Shown here: one piece after another, positions 31,759 to 39,427 of the stretch
How the letters are laid out: the number at the start of each line of letters is the position of its first letter
Position numbering within the stretch: position 1 is the stretch's first letter
DNA from: CAILLO01 sp964579735
GTDB lineage: Bacteria; Bacillota; Clostridia; Saccharofermentanales; UBA5734
DNA: 41,746 bases
Direction: 5' to 3'
Assembly (NCBI GenBank): GCA_964579735.1
Contig: CAZOHH010000010.1
Coordinates: forward strand, 1 to 41,746
Translations under genes and position numbers: made by a program
Notes under the pieces: generated by a model
Seen by the model: the letters and a program-made list of their open reading frames with translations, nothing else
Database searches by the model: none
Told to the model about the DNA's origin: nothing

Positions 31759-33468
31759 ATGATGAATATGAAGCGCGTCGGATATCCACGGACCCTCAGT
31801 ATCGTTCTCTGCATCGCCATGCTGCTCGCGCTGGCTGTCGGATGCGCGACGGCCACGCCCACGCAGGGCTCCACCCCGACTGCTGCTCCCACCAACGAAG
31901 TGATCGATCCCGTAGGGAAATATGATCCGCCTATCGACGCCACCTTGATCGGGTTTGCGGAGTTTACAGAGATTGCCAAGGGTCTTGGGGAGGAATTGGA
32001 GGACAACCGCTGGATACAGACCATAAGGGAAGAACTCGGCATCAACTGCTCGTATCTGTGGGTTGCGGCAAACGACGAACAATACGGGACGAAGTTCAAC
32101 TTGGCGCTTGCCTCCGGAGAAATCCCGGATATCACGCGCGTCAGCTTGACGAACATGGTGAAGATGGTGGAAGCCGGTCTGGTCCAGGACATCTCCGGCA
32201 CGCTCAAGTATCTGAACCCGATCGGAAAGAAGATTTTCGAAGATGCGGGCGATACACCGTTCATGCAAGGAACCGTGAACGGAGTCCTCTATGGACTGCC
32301 TTTCGTGAATGATTTCCGGGAGGACTCGCATTTCCTGTTCCTTCGGACGGACTGGTTGACCAAACTCGATCTGCAACCGCCCAAGACGATGGACGAACTG
32401 ATTACAATCATCAAGGCCTTCGCCGATAACGACCCGGACGGGAACAACGTGAAGGACACGCGCGGGCTGGGGCTGAAGAATGAGCTCATCAGCTGGGGAG
32501 GCGCAACCCTGAAAGGGTTCTTCGAGGGCTATCATGCACATCCCAACATCTGGGTCGAGAAGAACGGCATGCTGGAGTGGGGCTCCATCCAGCCGGAGAT
32601 CAAGACCGCATTGGCCAAGCTCAATGAGCTGTACAACGGCGGGTACATCGATCCGGAATTCGCCGTCAAGGACAACGACAAGGTCTGGGAAGAGGTGTCA
32701 GCCGGGAAGATCGGAGCTTGGTACGGCCAGCACTGGGCCGGTCTGATGCTTTCAGCCTCGAGAAGCAACAATCCGGATGCCGACTGGCAGCCCTACCCGA
32801 TCGTATCCGCCGATGATAAAAAGGCGATAGTCGGGTGTGTAAACCCCACGCAGGAGTTCTGGGTCGTCAGGAAGGGTTATGAACATCCGGAAGCGATGAT
32901 CAAGATGCTGAACAAGTACTATGAGAAGAACTACGATCCGGAGTTGCACGAATTCGACCGGCTCGGAATCGTGAAGAAAACGGACGGCTCTGGGTCCGAT
33001 ACTTTCACCTTCTCGGAAGCCTGGAAGCTCTCTCCTGTCCTCACGTACAAGGCCAGCCTGAATGCCGAGTATGACCTGCAGCTGAGGGAGCCGCTGAAGA
33101 CCGGAGATAGCAGCAAGCTCTGGGGAGAAGCATTGACGGTTTTCAATCAAGTCGTTGCAGGAGCGAAAGGCGACTTGACCAATTATGGATGGCAGTTCGT
33201 GTACGGCCCGACGAGCACGTGGTACATCGTCAACGAGAATTACAATGTCAACAACGTATGGATGCTGGACGGCTTCTATGGCACTCCCACGCCGACGATG
33301 CTGACCAAGAAGAGCACGCTCGACACGATGCAGGAAGAAGTCTTCACGAAGATCATCATGGGCCAGGAACCGTTGACCGCATTCGACCAGTTCGTCGCCG
33401 ACTGGAAATCGCTAGGCGGCGATGACATGACCAAGGAAGTCAACGACTGGAAGGCTGCACAGAAGTAG
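31759..33468 (+). CDS. Extracellular sugar-binding lipoprotein, ABC transporter set 2
   Basis: This 569-residue lipoprotein is of the LplA type. The signal peptide ends in the lipobox LAVGC and is followed by a Thr/Pro-rich linker (ATPTQGSTPTAAPT). The mature domain contains FLRTDWLTKLDLQPPKTMDEL and, near the C-terminus, LTKKSTLDTMQEEVFTKIIMG, closely parallel to binding protein 1 at 23261. ATG 31759 follows AAGGAGGAAGG; ATG 31762 and 31768 are alternatives. It is the first gene of the operon controlled by the LacI-type operator and delivers an oligosaccharide to the two permeases downstream. Confidence 0.92.
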   Translation: MMNMKRVGYPRTLSIVLCIAMLLALAVGCATATPTQGSTPTAAPTNEVIDPVGKYDPPIDATLIGFAEFTEIAKGLGEELEDNRWIQTIREELGINCSYLWVAANDEQYGTKFNLALASGEIPDITRVSLTNMVKMVEAGLVQDISGTLKYLNPIGKKIFEDAGDTPFMQGTVNGVLYGLPFVNDFREDSHFLFLRTDWLTKLDLQPPKTMDELITIIKAFADNDPDGNNVKDTRGLGLKNELISWGGATLKGFFEGYHAHPNIWVEKNGMLEWGSIQPEIKTALAKLNELYNGGYIDPEFAVKDNDKVWEEVSAGKIGAWYGQHWAGLMLSASRSNNPDADWQPYPIVSADDKKAIVGCVNPTQEFWVVRKGYEHPEAMIKMLNKYYEKNYDPELHEFDRLGIVKKTDGSGSDTFTFSEAWKLSPVLTYKASLNAEYDLQLREPLKTGDSSKLWGEALTVFNQVVAGAKGDLTNYGWQFVYGPTSTWYIVNENYNVNNVWMLDGFYGTPTPTMLTKKSTLDTMQEEVFTKIIMGQEPLTAFDQFVADWKSLGGDDMTKEVNDWKAAQK

Positions 33469-33487
33469 CGACTCGTCGGAATGAGAA

Positions 33488-33521
33488 GGGAAGATGGGTG
33501 CGCATTCGCACCCATCTTCCC
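33488..33521 (+). other. Perfect 15-bp hairpin after binding protein 2
   Basis: GGGAAGATGGGTGCG (33488-33502) pairs without mismatch with CGCACCCATCTTCCC (33507-33521) around the loop CATT. There is no T-run. It sits 20 bases after the binding protein stop, in the same place as the hairpin at 24933-24969 in set 1, and probably stabilises the upstream mRNA so the binding protein is made in excess over the permeases. Confidence 0.78.
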
Positions 33522-33551
33522 ATGCATAAAACGGGAAGGGCGGGGACCGAT

Positions 33552-34487
33552 TTGGAAAGGAAGACCGGCTTATCGAGTCACAGGAGACCGCTCGCCATGC
33601 GTCGGCGGGACATTCCGCTGCATCTCATGGTGCTGCCGGCTCTGGTTCTCATCCTGATTTTCAGCTATGTTCCCATGGCGGGCATCATCATCGCCTTCCA
33701 GAATTTCAAGCCTGCATTCGGATTATTCGGACCCCAGAAATGGGTCGGGCTCGACAACCTCGTCTATGTGATGAAGTTGCCGACTACGATGCAGGTCTTG
33801 TGGAATACCGTGGTGATCGCATTCTTCAAGATGACGCTGGGAATGCTCGTGCCCGTGACGTTTTCCATCCTTTTGAACGAACTCCGGAAGCCACTGCTGA
33901 AACGTACCATCCAGACCTCCATCTATCTGCCCTATTTCATGTCCTGGGTCGTTCTGGCCGGCATCTTCATCGATCTGCTTTCTCCAAGCAGCGGACTGGT
34001 CAACCGTCTTCTCGGGCTGCTCGGAACCAAGCCCATCTTCTTCCTTGGAAGCAACGACTGGTTTCGCTTCACGCTGATCGTGACGAATGTCTGGAAGGAC
34101 TTCGGATTCGATACGGTCATCTATCTGGCAGCCCTGACGAGCATCGACATGGCGCTGTACGAAGCGGCGAAGATCGATGGCGCCAACAACTGGCAACAGG
34201 TGTGGCACATCACGCTGCCGGGGATGAGCATGGTGATCGTGCTCATGACCGTGCTCAGCCTGGGGTTCATCCTCAGCGCCGGCTTCGACCAGGTCTTCAA
34301 CCTGTACAAGCCGATCGTCTATGAGACGGGCGATATCCTCGACACGCTGGTGTATCGACTCGGCATCCTCGAAGCCCAGTTCGGAGTATCCGCGGCAGTC
34401 GGCCTGTTCAAATCCTTCGTCTCGCTCGTGTTCATCTCCATTTCCTATTATCTGGCCTACAAGATTGCGGACTACAGGATTTTCTAG
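33552..34487 (+). CDS. LplB-type sugar ABC permease, set 2
   Basis: This six-helix permease has about 311 residues. The core begins LHLMVLPALVLILIFSYVPM and includes IIAFQNFKPAFGLFG and the EAA loop EAAKIDGANNWQQVWHITLPG. An upstream in-frame GTG at 33498 lies inside the hairpin stem and is rejected. TTG 33552, preceded by a G-rich stretch, gives an N-terminal tail of about 23 residues before the HLM motif, similar to the set 1 permease; ATG 33522 and ATG 33597 (after AGGAG) are alternatives. It pairs with the next gene. Confidence 0.88.
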   Translation: MERKTGLSSHRRPLAMRRRDIPLHLMVLPALVLILIFSYVPMAGIIIAFQNFKPAFGLFGPQKWVGLDNLVYVMKLPTTMQVLWNTVVIAFFKMTLGMLVPVTFSILLNELRKPLLKRTIQTSIYLPYFMSWVVLAGIFIDLLSPSSGLVNRLLGLLGTKPIFFLGSNDWFRFTLIVTNVWKDFGFDTVIYLAALTSIDMALYEAAKIDGANNWQQVWHITLPGMSMVIVLMTVLSLGFILSAGFDQVFNLYKPIVYETGDILDTLVYRLGILEAQFGVSAAVGLFKSFVSLVFISISYYLAYKIADYRIF

Positions 34488-34525
34488 AACCGACGTCCAA
34501 GTACTCCGAGAATGCGAGGTAGCCC

Positions 34526-35413
34526 ATGGCCTATAGAGAATCCTTCGGCAGAAGAGCCTTCGTGCTCCTGAATGGCGCCTTCCTGATCTTTGTGGCCTTC
34601 GTTTGCCTGGTCCCGCTCCTGAATATCCTTGCGTTATCTTTCAGCAGCATGGGGGCGGCGAATGCCGGGCGCGTGGATCTCTGGCCGGTCGACTTCACGG
34701 TAAAGGCCTATGAGTTCGTGTTCAGAAAGCCGGTATTCTGGAATTCCGTCATCGTCTCGGTTCAGCGGGTCGCACTGGGAGTCACGCTGAACATGTTCCT
34801 GACCATCCTCCTGGCCTACCCGCTGTCCAAGGAGGCCATCCACTTCAAATGGCGGACGCTCTACGTGTGGATCTTCTTCCTCACCATGCTTTTCAGCGGC
34901 GGCCTGATCCCCAACTACATGCTCGTGAAGCAGCTTGGACTCCAGGATACTCTCTGGGCGCTGGTGCTGCCCGGAAGCGTCCCGGTCTTCAACGTGATCC
35001 TGCTGCTGAATTTCTTCCGCGGGATCCCAAAAGAACTCGAGGACGCGGCGCAGATCGATGGCGCCGGGCATTGGACCATCCTCTGGAGGATCTTCGTGCC
35101 GATCTCCCTTCCCGTGCTCGCGACAATCACGTTGTTCTCTGTCGTCGGCCATTGGAACAGCTGGTTCGATGGGCTCATCTACATGAACAAGCTCGAGAAT
35201 TATCCCTTGATGAGCTATATGCAGTCGATGATCATCCAGGGGAATCCCATGCGCAGCATGTCCAAGGAAGAGAGAACCTATTTTCTATCCATATCCGATC
35301 GAACCGTGAAGGCGGCGCAGATCTTCATCGCCGCGATCCCGATCCTGTTGGTCTATCCCTTCCTTCAGCGGTACTTCGTCAAGGGTATCGTGCTCGGAAG
35401 CGTCAAGGGCTGA
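34526..35413 (+). CDS. LplC-type sugar ABC permease, set 2
   Basis: This 295-residue permease has family stretches LVPLLNILALSFSSMGAANA, FSGGLIPNYMLVKQLGLQDTLWALVLPG, the EAA loop EDAAQIDGAGHWTILWRIFVPI, and the C-terminal FLQRYFVKGIVLGSVKG. The start ATG 34526 follows GAGGTAG. It is close in sequence to the set 1 partner at 25912, so the two transport operons are paralogous. It is followed by the duplicated small-frame/URO-D units. Confidence 0.92.
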   Translation: MAYRESFGRRAFVLLNGAFLIFVAFVCLVPLLNILALSFSSMGAANAGRVDLWPVDFTVKAYEFVFRKPVFWNSVIVSVQRVALGVTLNMFLTILLAYPLSKEAIHFKWRTLYVWIFFLTMLFSGGLIPNYMLVKQLGLQDTLWALVLPGSVPVFNVILLLNFFRGIPKELEDAAQIDGAGHWTILWRIFVPISLPVLATITLFSVVGHWNSWFDGLIYMNKLENYPLMSYMQSMIIQGNPMRSMSKEERTYFLSISDRTVKAAQIFIAAIPILLVYPFLQRYFVKGIVLGSVKG

Positions 35414-35435
35414 TCCAGCCCAAGAGGAGTCATCC

Positions 35436-35492
35436 ATGCATTCACGTACGAGGCTTTGCGAGGAATACGCTCGGGAAGCCACTGGTTGCTGA
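35436..35492 (+). CDS. Possible 18-residue leader peptide, copy 1
   Basis: ATG 35436 lies six bases after a strong AAGAGGAG (35422-35429) and opens MHSRTRLCEEYAREATGC before TGA. The copy 2 frame at 36665 has the same length, spacing and ribosome site, and eight identical residues (M1, S3, R4, L7, E10, Y11, A12, R13). Five of the differing codons are synonymous. It ends 28 bases before the URO-D start. It may be a leader peptide, a real small protein, or the remains of something older. Confidence 0.4.
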   Translation: MHSRTRLCEEYAREATGC

Positions 35493-35520
35493 CGCTCCAG
35501 GGAAAGACGAGGAAACGAAG

Positions 35521-36621
35521 ATGGGAAAGAATGGAAGACGTATCATGCTCGACGCGCTGGATGGCAGACGTACCGAACGGATACCCACGATGCTGTTCAC
35601 CTGCCAGGTCGATTACACCTACAAGGTCGCAGGCATGGAAATGTGGGAGTTGTCCTGCGGCGGGACCGAGGAATGGATGAAGGCCTATCGAAGCCTGATC
35701 GATCGGCACCACCCCGACTCCATCATGTTCGATGGGGTCAGGCATGCCTGCGGACCCGCGCGATTGATCGGGCAGGATGCCGATACATGGACGGTATATG
35801 ATTCCTGCAGCCGATCCGAAAGAGTCCTGTCCAAGTTGAGTGGATTTGGGAAGGACATTGGACTCGGCTGGATGAAGGATGTCACCACAATCGAGGAAGC
35901 CAGAAGCCGTATCAAGCCCGACGACCGTGTGCAGCCGAATGGTCTGCAGTCGTTGCGCCGTTTGATCGACTATGCCGGCGAGGACACGCTCGTGATCCCT
36001 TCGTGCTACACCCCGGCATATTGGCACACGTGCTCAGCCCTTGGCTTCGAACGCGCCATGGAGAGCATGCTGACGGAGCCCGAACTGTTCATCCAGATCT
36101 GCGAGCAATATCAGACCTTTGAAAGAGAACAATATAAGCAGTTGAAGGAAGCCGGCGCGGAAGCGATTTTCGTTTCGGATGCATGGAATTCCAGCGAACT
36201 CATCTCTCCCGACATGTTCAGGAAATTCGCCTTGCCTTGCCATCGATTCACGGTTGATGCCATCCAGGCTGCAGGCATGAAGGCAATCCTCTGGAATGAA
36301 GGAGATGTGCGTCCTTTGCTGGATGACGAGGCTTCGGTGCCGATGGATGCATTTGGTGTCGAGCAAGCCAGGAAAGGCATCGACATCGACTTGAAGGATC
36401 TCAGGCGGGCCTTTGGAGACAAGCGATGCATTCTGGGCAACCTCGATTCAGAGATGCTGCTGATCGAAGGTGACAAGAAGAATATTGAGAAGGAAATCCA
36501 TCGGATCATCCAAGATGCGGGCCCGGGTCTGCCCTTCATCATGACCACGGGCGCCCCCATTCCCAGCAACGTGGACATGGAGACCGTGGATGCCATTTTC
36601 GAAATCATGGGCAGAATCTGA
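35521..36621 (+). CDS. URO-D-superfamily protein without the zinc motif, copy 1
   Basis: This 366-residue TIM-barrel protein of the uroporphyrinogen decarboxylase superfamily has RRIMLDALDGRRTERIPTML at its N-terminus, typical of the MtaA/URO-D-like group, and closes TTGAPIPSNVDMETVDAIFE. At the position of the methyltransferase H-x-C motif it reads ILWNEGDVRPLL, and the later Cys is replaced in TTGAPIP, so the standard zinc site is missing. It therefore differs in chemistry from the relative at 29163. ATG 35521 starts at the MGKNGRR conserved with copy 2. It follows the set 2 permeases. Function unknown; action on a sugar or methylated sugar is only suggested by position. Confidence 0.82.
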   Translation: MGKNGRRIMLDALDGRRTERIPTMLFTCQVDYTYKVAGMEMWELSCGGTEEWMKAYRSLIDRHHPDSIMFDGVRHACGPARLIGQDADTWTVYDSCSRSERVLSKLSGFGKDIGLGWMKDVTTIEEARSRIKPDDRVQPNGLQSLRRLIDYAGEDTLVIPSCYTPAYWHTCSALGFERAMESMLTEPELFIQICEQYQTFEREQYKQLKEAGAEAIFVSDAWNSSELISPDMFRKFALPCHRFTVDAIQAAGMKAILWNEGDVRPLLDDEASVPMDAFGVEQARKGIDIDLKDLRRAFGDKRCILGNLDSEMLLIEGDKKNIEKEIHRIIQDAGPGLPFIMTTGAPIPSNVDMETVDAIFEIMGRI

Positions 36622-36664
36622 ATCGGATGCCATGAGCAACAGACCAGACCAAGGGGAGTCGCCC

Positions 36665-36721
36665 GTGCAGTCTCGCATGATGCTGTTTGCGGAATACGCG
36701 CGAAAAGTTTCAGCTGGCTGA
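36665..36721 (+). CDS. Possible 18-residue leader peptide, copy 2
   Basis: GTG 36665 lies six bases after AAGGGGAG (36651-36658) and encodes MQSRMMLFAEYARKVSAG before TGA. Length, start spacing and distance to the URO-D ATG (28 bases after the stop) equal those of copy 1. The start codon changed from ATG to GTG without loss of the frame, which is consistent with it being translated. Confidence 0.4.
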   Translation: MQSRMMLFAEYARKVSAG

Positions 36722-36749
36722 TATGCCAGGGAAGGACGAGGAAACGGTA

Positions 36750-37850
36750 ATGTCAAAGAACGGACGACGCATCATGCTCGACGCAATGGAAGGCAAACGC
36801 ACCGAACGGATTCCCACGATGCTCTTCACCTGCCAATTCGATTACACCTACAAGGTCGCAGGCATGGAAGTGTGGGAATTGTCCAACGGCGGGACCGAGG
36901 AATGGATGAAGGCCTATCGAAGCCTGATCGATCGGCATCACCCCGATTCCATCATGTTCGATGGCGTCAGGGAAGCTTGCGGCCCCGCGCGACTGATCGG
37001 TCAGGATGCCGATACATGGACGGTGTATGATTCCTGCAGCCGATCCGAAAGAGTCCTGTCAAAGTTGAGTGGACATGGCAAAGAGGGAGACGGACTCGGC
37101 TGGATGAAGGAGGTCTCCACGATCGAGGAAGCCAGAAGCCGTATCAAGCCCGACCGTCTGCAGCCGAATTATCTGCAGTCGTTGCGCCGATTGATCGACT
37201 ATGCCGGTGAGGACACGCTCGTGATTCCTTCCTGCCACAACCCGGCCTATTGGTACGCGGCTTCCGCCCTTGGCTTCGAACGCACCATGGAGAGCATGCT
37301 GCTGGAACCCGAGCTGTTCATCGGAATCTGCGAACGGTATCAGAGCTTTGAACGGGACAAATATGAGCAATTGAAGGAAGCCGGCGCGGAAGCGATCTTC
37401 ATTTCCGACGCATGGAACTCCAGCGAGCTCATCTCCCCCGATATGTTCAGGAAATTCGCCCTGCCCTGCCATCGATTCACGGTCGATGCCATCCACGCCG
37501 CAGGCATGAAGGCCATCCTCTGGAATGAAGGGGATGTCCGTCCTTTGCTGGACGACGAGGCGGAGGTACCGATGGATGCATTCGGGGTGGAGCAGGCCAG
37601 GAAAGGCATCGATATCAGCATGAAGGATCTCAGGCGTGCCTTTGGCGACAAGCGCTGTCTCCTGGGCAACCTCGATTCGGAGACGCTGCTGATCGATGGC
37701 GACAAGCGGGCCATCGAGCAGGAGATCCGTCGGATCATCGAAGACGCGGGCCCGGGCCTGCCCTTCATCATGACCACGGGCGCCCCCATTCCCAGCAACG
37801 TGGACATGGAGACCGTGGATGCCATTTTCGAAATCATGGGCAGAATCTGA
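36750..37850 (+). CDS. URO-D-superfamily protein without the zinc motif, copy 2
   Basis: This 366-residue tandem duplicate of the gene at 35521 starts MSKNGRRIMLDAMEGKRTER. The two proteins are nearly collinear; one codon gained (HGKEGDGLGW against FGKDIGLGW) and one lost (KPDRLQPN against KPDDRVQPN) leave the length unchanged. It keeps ILWNEGDVRPLL and TTGAPIPSNV, so it also lacks the H-x-C...C ligands. The last 103 bases, including ten after the stop, are identical to copy 1. An in-frame TTG at 36687 could extend it, but the corresponding start is absent in copy 1. Keeping both intact suggests dosage or slightly different substrates. Confidence 0.82.
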   Translation: MSKNGRRIMLDAMEGKRTERIPTMLFTCQFDYTYKVAGMEVWELSNGGTEEWMKAYRSLIDRHHPDSIMFDGVREACGPARLIGQDADTWTVYDSCSRSERVLSKLSGHGKEGDGLGWMKEVSTIEEARSRIKPDRLQPNYLQSLRRLIDYAGEDTLVIPSCHNPAYWYAASALGFERTMESMLLEPELFIGICERYQSFERDKYEQLKEAGAEAIFISDAWNSSELISPDMFRKFALPCHRFTVDAIHAAGMKAILWNEGDVRPLLDDEAEVPMDAFGVEQARKGIDISMKDLRRAFGDKRCLLGNLDSETLLIDGDKRAIEQEIRRIIEDAGPGLPFIMTTGAPIPSNVDMETVDAIFEIMGRI

Positions 37851-37885
37851 ATCGGATGCCTTGTAGCAGAAAGGTAGAATAAGCG

Positions 37886-39379
37886 ATGATTGAACGAATC
37901 GGAAAGAAGCGCAAGGCGCGGGTGGGTCTCTACACGACGGGGCATCCGGAATATTGGAACCAATTTCCTGGAATGAAGGAGCGGTTGCTGGGGTACGGCC
38001 GGTTCATCGAGGAGAAGATGAGCGTCCGCTGCGAGGTGGAGAATTTCGGCATGGTCGATACGGTCGACAGCGGACGGGCCGCGGGGGAATTCTTCAACAG
38101 CCGGAACGTCGATCTCGTCTTTCTCCATTCCGGGACCTACGAGCTGAGTTCGGGCATCCTGCCGGTGCATCAGTTCTGCAGGGTGCCGGTGGTCGTCCTG
38201 AATCTCCAGCCCTGCGCCGCCATGGACTACCGGAAGACCTCCACGGCGGAATGGCTGAGCCTCGATACCGCATGCTCCATTCCAGAGATGTGCAACGTGT
38301 TCACCCGCTGCGGCATCGAATACTATACCGTCAGCGGCCTGTTGGGCATGGAGAAGGACGTGGTCGAATCGGTGACCGACTGCAACACGGCAGGCCGGCC
38401 CGAGGCGGAACAGGCCTGGGCGGAGATCCACTCCTTCATAGATGCCGCCATGGTGGTGCGCACCCTCAAGTGGAGCAACTTCGGCCTCCTCGGCAATTTC
38501 TACTGCGGCATGCTGGATATGTACACGGACCTGACGATGCTCCAATCGATGAGCGGGTCGAATGTCATCCTGCTGGAGATGAGCGATCTCGAGCGGTATC
38601 TTCGCACTGTGACGGAAGAGGACGTCGACCAGAAGCTCGTCCAGATCCGCAGTTTCTTCCGCGTGCTGGGCGATTCGCCATCGGATCCCATCACGAAGAA
38701 GCCCACGGAGGAGCAGATCCGATGGTCCGCGAAGGTGGCGTGCGCCCAGGAGAGGATGGTCCGGGAATTCGGTATCGACGGCCTGGGTTACTACTACCAC
38801 GGCTATGAGGACCACTTCGAGGACGTCCAAGGCGGCTTCATCGTCGGACATTCCCTGCTGACGGCGGCCGGGGTGCCCTGTGCTGGCGAAGGCGATATCA
38901 AGACCGCGCTGGCCATGCGGATCTGCGACCTGCTTGGAACCGGCGGCAGTTTCTGCGAAATCGTGACTACCGATTTCAACACGAACCTTCTCAGCATCGG
39001 CCACGACGGGCCCTTCCACATCGATATCACGAACGAAATGCCGATCATGCGCGGGATGCAGCTCTACCATGGGAAGCGCGGCAGCGGCATCTCCGTGGAA
39101 GCGAGCGTGCGCCCGGGCCCCATCACGACTTTCGCGGTCGTGCAGACCACGGGAGGCCGGTTCCGGTTCATCGCCTCCGAGGGCATTGCCCATCCAGCGG
39201 AAACCATGCTGATCGGGAATACGGAGACGCATGTGGATTTCGGCATGAAGCCGGTCGAGTTCTATAACAAATGGTTCACCGCCGCACCGAGCCACCACTT
39301 CTCGCTGTCGATCGGCCACAACATTCAGACCTTGCGCAAGATCGCGGGTCTCCTGAAAGTCGAGTTCATCGAAGTCTAG
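37886..39379 (+). CDS. L-fucose/L-arabinose isomerase-family protein
   Basis: This 497-residue protein has the fold and motif order of L-arabinose and L-fucose isomerases, which interconvert aldoses and ketoses using Mn2+. The start VGLYTTGHPEYWNQFPGM is typical. Metal/active-site stretches are CAGEGDIKTALAMRI (first Glu), EIVTTDFNTNLLSIGHDGPFHI (His region) and APSHHFSLSIGH near the C-terminus. The exact sugar is uncertain, but L-arabinose is favoured by the GH127 enzyme encoded next. It starts 35 bases after the second URO-D gene. No ribulokinase or epimerase is seen in the window. Confidence 0.85.
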   Translation: MIERIGKKRKARVGLYTTGHPEYWNQFPGMKERLLGYGRFIEEKMSVRCEVENFGMVDTVDSGRAAGEFFNSRNVDLVFLHSGTYELSSGILPVHQFCRVPVVVLNLQPCAAMDYRKTSTAEWLSLDTACSIPEMCNVFTRCGIEYYTVSGLLGMEKDVVESVTDCNTAGRPEAEQAWAEIHSFIDAAMVVRTLKWSNFGLLGNFYCGMLDMYTDLTMLQSMSGSNVILLEMSDLERYLRTVTEEDVDQKLVQIRSFFRVLGDSPSDPITKKPTEEQIRWSAKVACAQERMVREFGIDGLGYYYHGYEDHFEDVQGGFIVGHSLLTAAGVPCAGEGDIKTALAMRICDLLGTGGSFCEIVTTDFNTNLLSIGHDGPFHIDITNEMPIMRGMQLYHGKRGSGISVEASVRPGPITTFAVVQTTGGRFRFIASEGIAHPAETMLIGNTETHVDFGMKPVEFYNKWFTAAPSHHFSLSIGHNIQTLRKIAGLLKVEFIEV

Positions 39380-39427
39380 ACGAGAATAGGGCGAGACGAT
39401 GGTCACCATCGGATCATGGAGGATGAA

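Larger units (their letters stand above)
35422..37860 (+). repeat. Tandem duplication, two 1.2-kb units
   Basis: Unit 1 (35422-36631) and unit 2 (36651-37860) are offset by exactly 1229 bases. Each holds AAGRGGAG, an 18-codon frame, and a 366-residue URO-D-family gene. The 100-base leaders are about 70% identical by direct count. The last 103 bases (36529-36631 and 37758-37860) are identical, ten bases past the stop codons. Confidence 0.85.
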
